A DNA stretch of 64,000 nt from Sporanaerobacter acetigenes DSM 13106 (lineage in GTDB: Bacteria > Bacillota > Clostridia > Tissierellales > Sporanaerobacteraceae). The notes under the pieces are model-generated. The model had not been told where the DNA came from. It made no database searches and saw only the letters and a list, made by a program, of their open reading frames with translations. The position numbers and the translations under genes were made by a program. The DNA is taken from positions 124,001 to 188,000 of the forward strand of contig NZ_FQXR01000002.1 in the NCBI RefSeq assembly GCF_900130025.1, in the 5' to 3' direction. Below, piece after piece: positions 62,281 to 64,000 of this stretch (position 1 is the stretch's first letter; the number at the start of each line of letters is the position of its first letter).

Positions 62281-63195
62281 CTATCTTGAAAGCTTAATTG
62301 TCTTGGTCTTTGTATCCATAGTACACATTGTCCCCAGTGGGATTGTCGCCATAGGATGGCAATGTCCTGACTTTATATTGTACATTACAGGCTTTTTATA
62401 TCCTCTCAAAACATCTTTTAGCATTTCTTCCGTTGTATAATTCTCGTCCGATTTATTTGTACAATTTGTAAATTCACCAAATATTATTCCTTTTGCATCC
62501 TCTAATTTCCCTGAGTATTTCAACTGATACATCATTCTATCAAGTCTTTCTACGCTTTCATTTACATCTTCAATAAAAAGTATTTTCCCCTTCGTATCCA
62601 CCTCATAGGGAGTACCAATCATAGAAGTAAGCAATGCCAAATTGCCACCTACAATGATTCCCTTGCTAGAACCTTCTACCATAGTTTTAAAATCTTCTCC
62701 AGATGGATTTTCAAATATCAATTCATCTTCCATATTTAAAGCCTTCTCAAAACTTATTTTTGTAAAATCATCAAAATTGTTGAGCATATCAGATTCAACC
62801 ATAGGTCCATGGAAAACTACCATGCCACATTTTTGATTGAAGTTTACATTTAGATTTGTAATATCACTGTATCCAACAAATATTTTAGGATTTGCAGCTA
62901 TCAAATCAAAATCCAGTTTATCCATTGTATGAGAACTGGTATCTCCACCTCTTATGCACCAGATGGCTTTTACCCTTTTGTCAGCAAACATCTCATTTAT
63001 TTCTTTTGCTCTTTCTTCTCCAGTACCTGCAGAATAACCGTGAATAGACAGATAAGTACATTTTCCCATTTTTACCTTGTATCCCATATCCTCAACAAGT
63101 TTTTTGCAAGCATCTGCTTTTTCTTTTGATACAGGAGAAGAGGGTGCTACAATAGCAATTCTATCACCTTTTCTCAACTTCTCCGGAAAAATCAC
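62281..63195 (-). CDS. LD-carboxypeptidase (S66 / MccF family)
   Basis: This serine peptidase family trims tetrapeptide stems of muropeptides or inactivates peptide-nucleotide toxins such as microcin C7. The product of about 304 residues has the N-terminal KGDRIAIVAPSSPVS, the nucleophile loop GYSDITNLN, and the His-containing KSGHCHPMATIPLG. I place the start at GTG 63195 (AAAGGAG ten bases upstream); the longer reading encodes repeat-derived residues (MVANKTSPCHQRS). It is flanked by copies of the hairpin repeat in opposite orientation. Confidence 0.85.
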   Translation of the reverse strand: MIFPEKLRKGDRIAIVAPSSPVSKEKADACKKLVEDMGYKVKMGKCTYLSIHGYSAGTGEERAKEINEMFADKRVKAIWCIRGGDTSSHTMDKLDFDLIAANPKIFVGYSDITNLNVNFNQKCGMVVFHGPMVESDMLNNFDDFTKISFEKALNMEDELIFENPSGEDFKTMVEGSSKGIIVGGNLALLTSMIGTPYEVDTKGKILFIEDVNESVERLDRMMYQLKYSGKLEDAKGIIFGEFTNCTNKSDENYTTEEMLKDVLRGYKKPVMYNIKSGHCHPMATIPLGTMCTMDTKTKTIKLSR

Positions 63196-63212
63196 AATTT
63201 TCACACTCCTTT

Positions 63213-63241
63213 GGTGGCATGGGGACGTTTTGTTTGCCACC
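63213..63241. repeat. GGGGAC-loop hairpin element (copy 6, short)
   Basis: Arms GGTGGCA (63213-63219) and TGCCACC (63235-63241) enclose the loop TGGGGACGTTTTGTT. It lies between the LD-carboxypeptidase and aminotransferase genes. Confidence 0.78.
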
Positions 63242-63244
63242 ATG

Positions 63245-64000
63245 CTATCCTATTATAATTTCGCACACTTTCTCTATTTCTTCCTTTTTTAGTCCTACTG
63301 AACTTGGCAAATTTATACCTCTTTTGCCCAATTCTTCTGTGACGGTTAAATCTCCGTGTCTACAGTTTTTATATGGTATCATCTCATGAACTGGTTCAAA
63401 AAATGGTCTAGTCTCAATATCATTTTCAGAAAAAGCTTTTATAAGTTCATCTCTACTCATTCTAAAATCATCTTCCACTACTATAGAATATAGCCAAAAC
63501 ACATTTTTTGCCCACTCCTTTTCTACAGGAAGTGTTATCCCATTTACATCCTTTAAAAACTCATCATAATATTTTCTATGTTCTCTTTTTTTCAATATAA
63601 ACTCATCTAAATTTTCCAATTGAGCACAGCCCATACTAGCATTTATATTGGGGAGCCTAAAATTGTATCCTATATCCGTATAGCTAAATCCATTGTTTTC
63701 ATGGAATACTCTAGCTTGAGTTGATAAAAACTTGGCTTTTTTTCCCAATTCCACATCATTGGTGACTAACATTCCTCCACCACCAGTAGTCATAAGTTTA
63801 TTTGCATTAAAACTAAAACATCCCATATGCCCAATACTTCCTATAGAATTTCCCTTGTACAAAGAACCCAATCCTTCTGTAGCATCTTCTATTACATACA
63901 AATTGTACTTACTTGCCAATTCCATTAAACTATCCATATCTACAGGATGGCCATATAGATGGACTGGCATAATAGCCTTAGTCCTTGGAGTTATGAGTTC
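63245..64000 (-). CDS. DegT/DnrJ/EryC1/StrS family aminotransferase, partial
   Basis: This PLP-dependent sugar aminotransferase family makes amino sugars for surface glycans. The C-terminal 251 codons are in the window and the frame stays open to the right edge (ELITPRTKAIMPVHLYGHPVD), so the true start lies beyond it. The PLP-binding Lys is in FSFNANKLMTTGGGGML; NFRLPNINASMGCAQLE and the C-terminal RPFFEPVHEM fit the family. An internal ATG at 63970 is not the start. Confidence 0.9.
   Translation of the reverse strand, partial: ELITPRTKAIMPVHLYGHPVDMDSLMELASKYNLYVIEDATEGLGSLYKGNSIGSIGHMGCFSFNANKLMTTGGGGMLVTNDVELGKKAKFLSTQARVFHENNGFSYTDIGYNFRLPNINASMGCAQLENLDEFILKKREHRKYYDEFLKDVNGITLPVEKEWAKNVFWLYSIVVEDDFRMSRDELIKAFSENDIETRPFFEPVHEMIPYKNCRHGDLTVTEELGKRGINLPSSVGLKKEEIEKVCEIIIG

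Noticed and set aside
63196-63243. N-terminal extension of the LD-carboxypeptidase (MVANKTSPCHQRS)
   Set aside because: Most of it is encoded by the GGTGGCA hairpin element, and a good ribosome site lies downstream of it, before GTG 63195.

Overview
The window is AT-rich DNA with strong GGAGG-type ribosome binding sites, intrinsic terminators after most operons, HrcA/CIRCE-controlled groESL, Rex, a long-form HPF, a PerR-type regulator and an ABC-F protein. This fits a low-GC Gram-positive, probably a motile anaerobe of the Clostridia (perhaps Tissierellales; the rank is inference). Anaerobic metabolism is indicated by glutamate dehydrogenase, an acyl-CoA dehydrogenase with EtfB and a ferredoxin-fused EtfA, and a radical SAM enzyme. 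Motility is indicated by a flaG-fliD-fliS-chaperone operon behind a SigD-type promoter. Most genes lie on the minus strand.

Layout. 1-7.6 kb: start of a sigma factor gene, groEL/groES, a Bce-type peptide-sensing module whose permease gene is broken, and an OGG-type glycosylase. 7.6-13.2 kb: gdh, bcd-etfB-etfA, rex. 13.4-15.6 kb (plus strand): a small Cys protein and an ABC-F ATPase. 15.6-18.4 kb: a DnaA-box cluster, then tsaE-tsaB-rimI-tsaD for t6A synthesis. 18.5-24.5 kb: FMN riboswitch and ribU, an amidohydrolase, a hybrid sensor kinase, tex. 24.5-31.9 kb: chemoreceptor, prfB with a programmed +1 frameshift, secA, a DUF5317-like membrane protein, hpf. 31.9-35.3 kb: a second DnaA-box cluster and flagellar cap genes. 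35.3-42.2 kb: membrane proteins, an M3 peptidase, a PHP protein, an orphan gene behind phased repeats, a TSCPD protein, perR. 42.2-47.6 kb: DHHW/MBOAT acylation pair, cobalamin adenosyltransferase, S9 peptidase. 47.6-56.7 kb: lactose/galactose operon (lacZ, a glycosidase, a LacI-type regulator, galT, galK, galE). 56.7-64 kb: FAD and 2Fe-2S oxidoreductases, AmmeMemoRadiSam genes, an LD-carboxypeptidase and a partial DegT aminotransferase.

The structures gene calling would miss are: (i) dispersed hairpins with a conserved GGGGAC-type loop and changing but self-complementary stems, lying against gene ends; (ii) two DnaA-box clusters far from any dnaA gene; (iii) a BceB permease with an internal deletion that leaves its last membrane helix in another frame; and (iv) three helically phased repeats plus a 22-bp palindrome before an unrecognised 550-residue protein.
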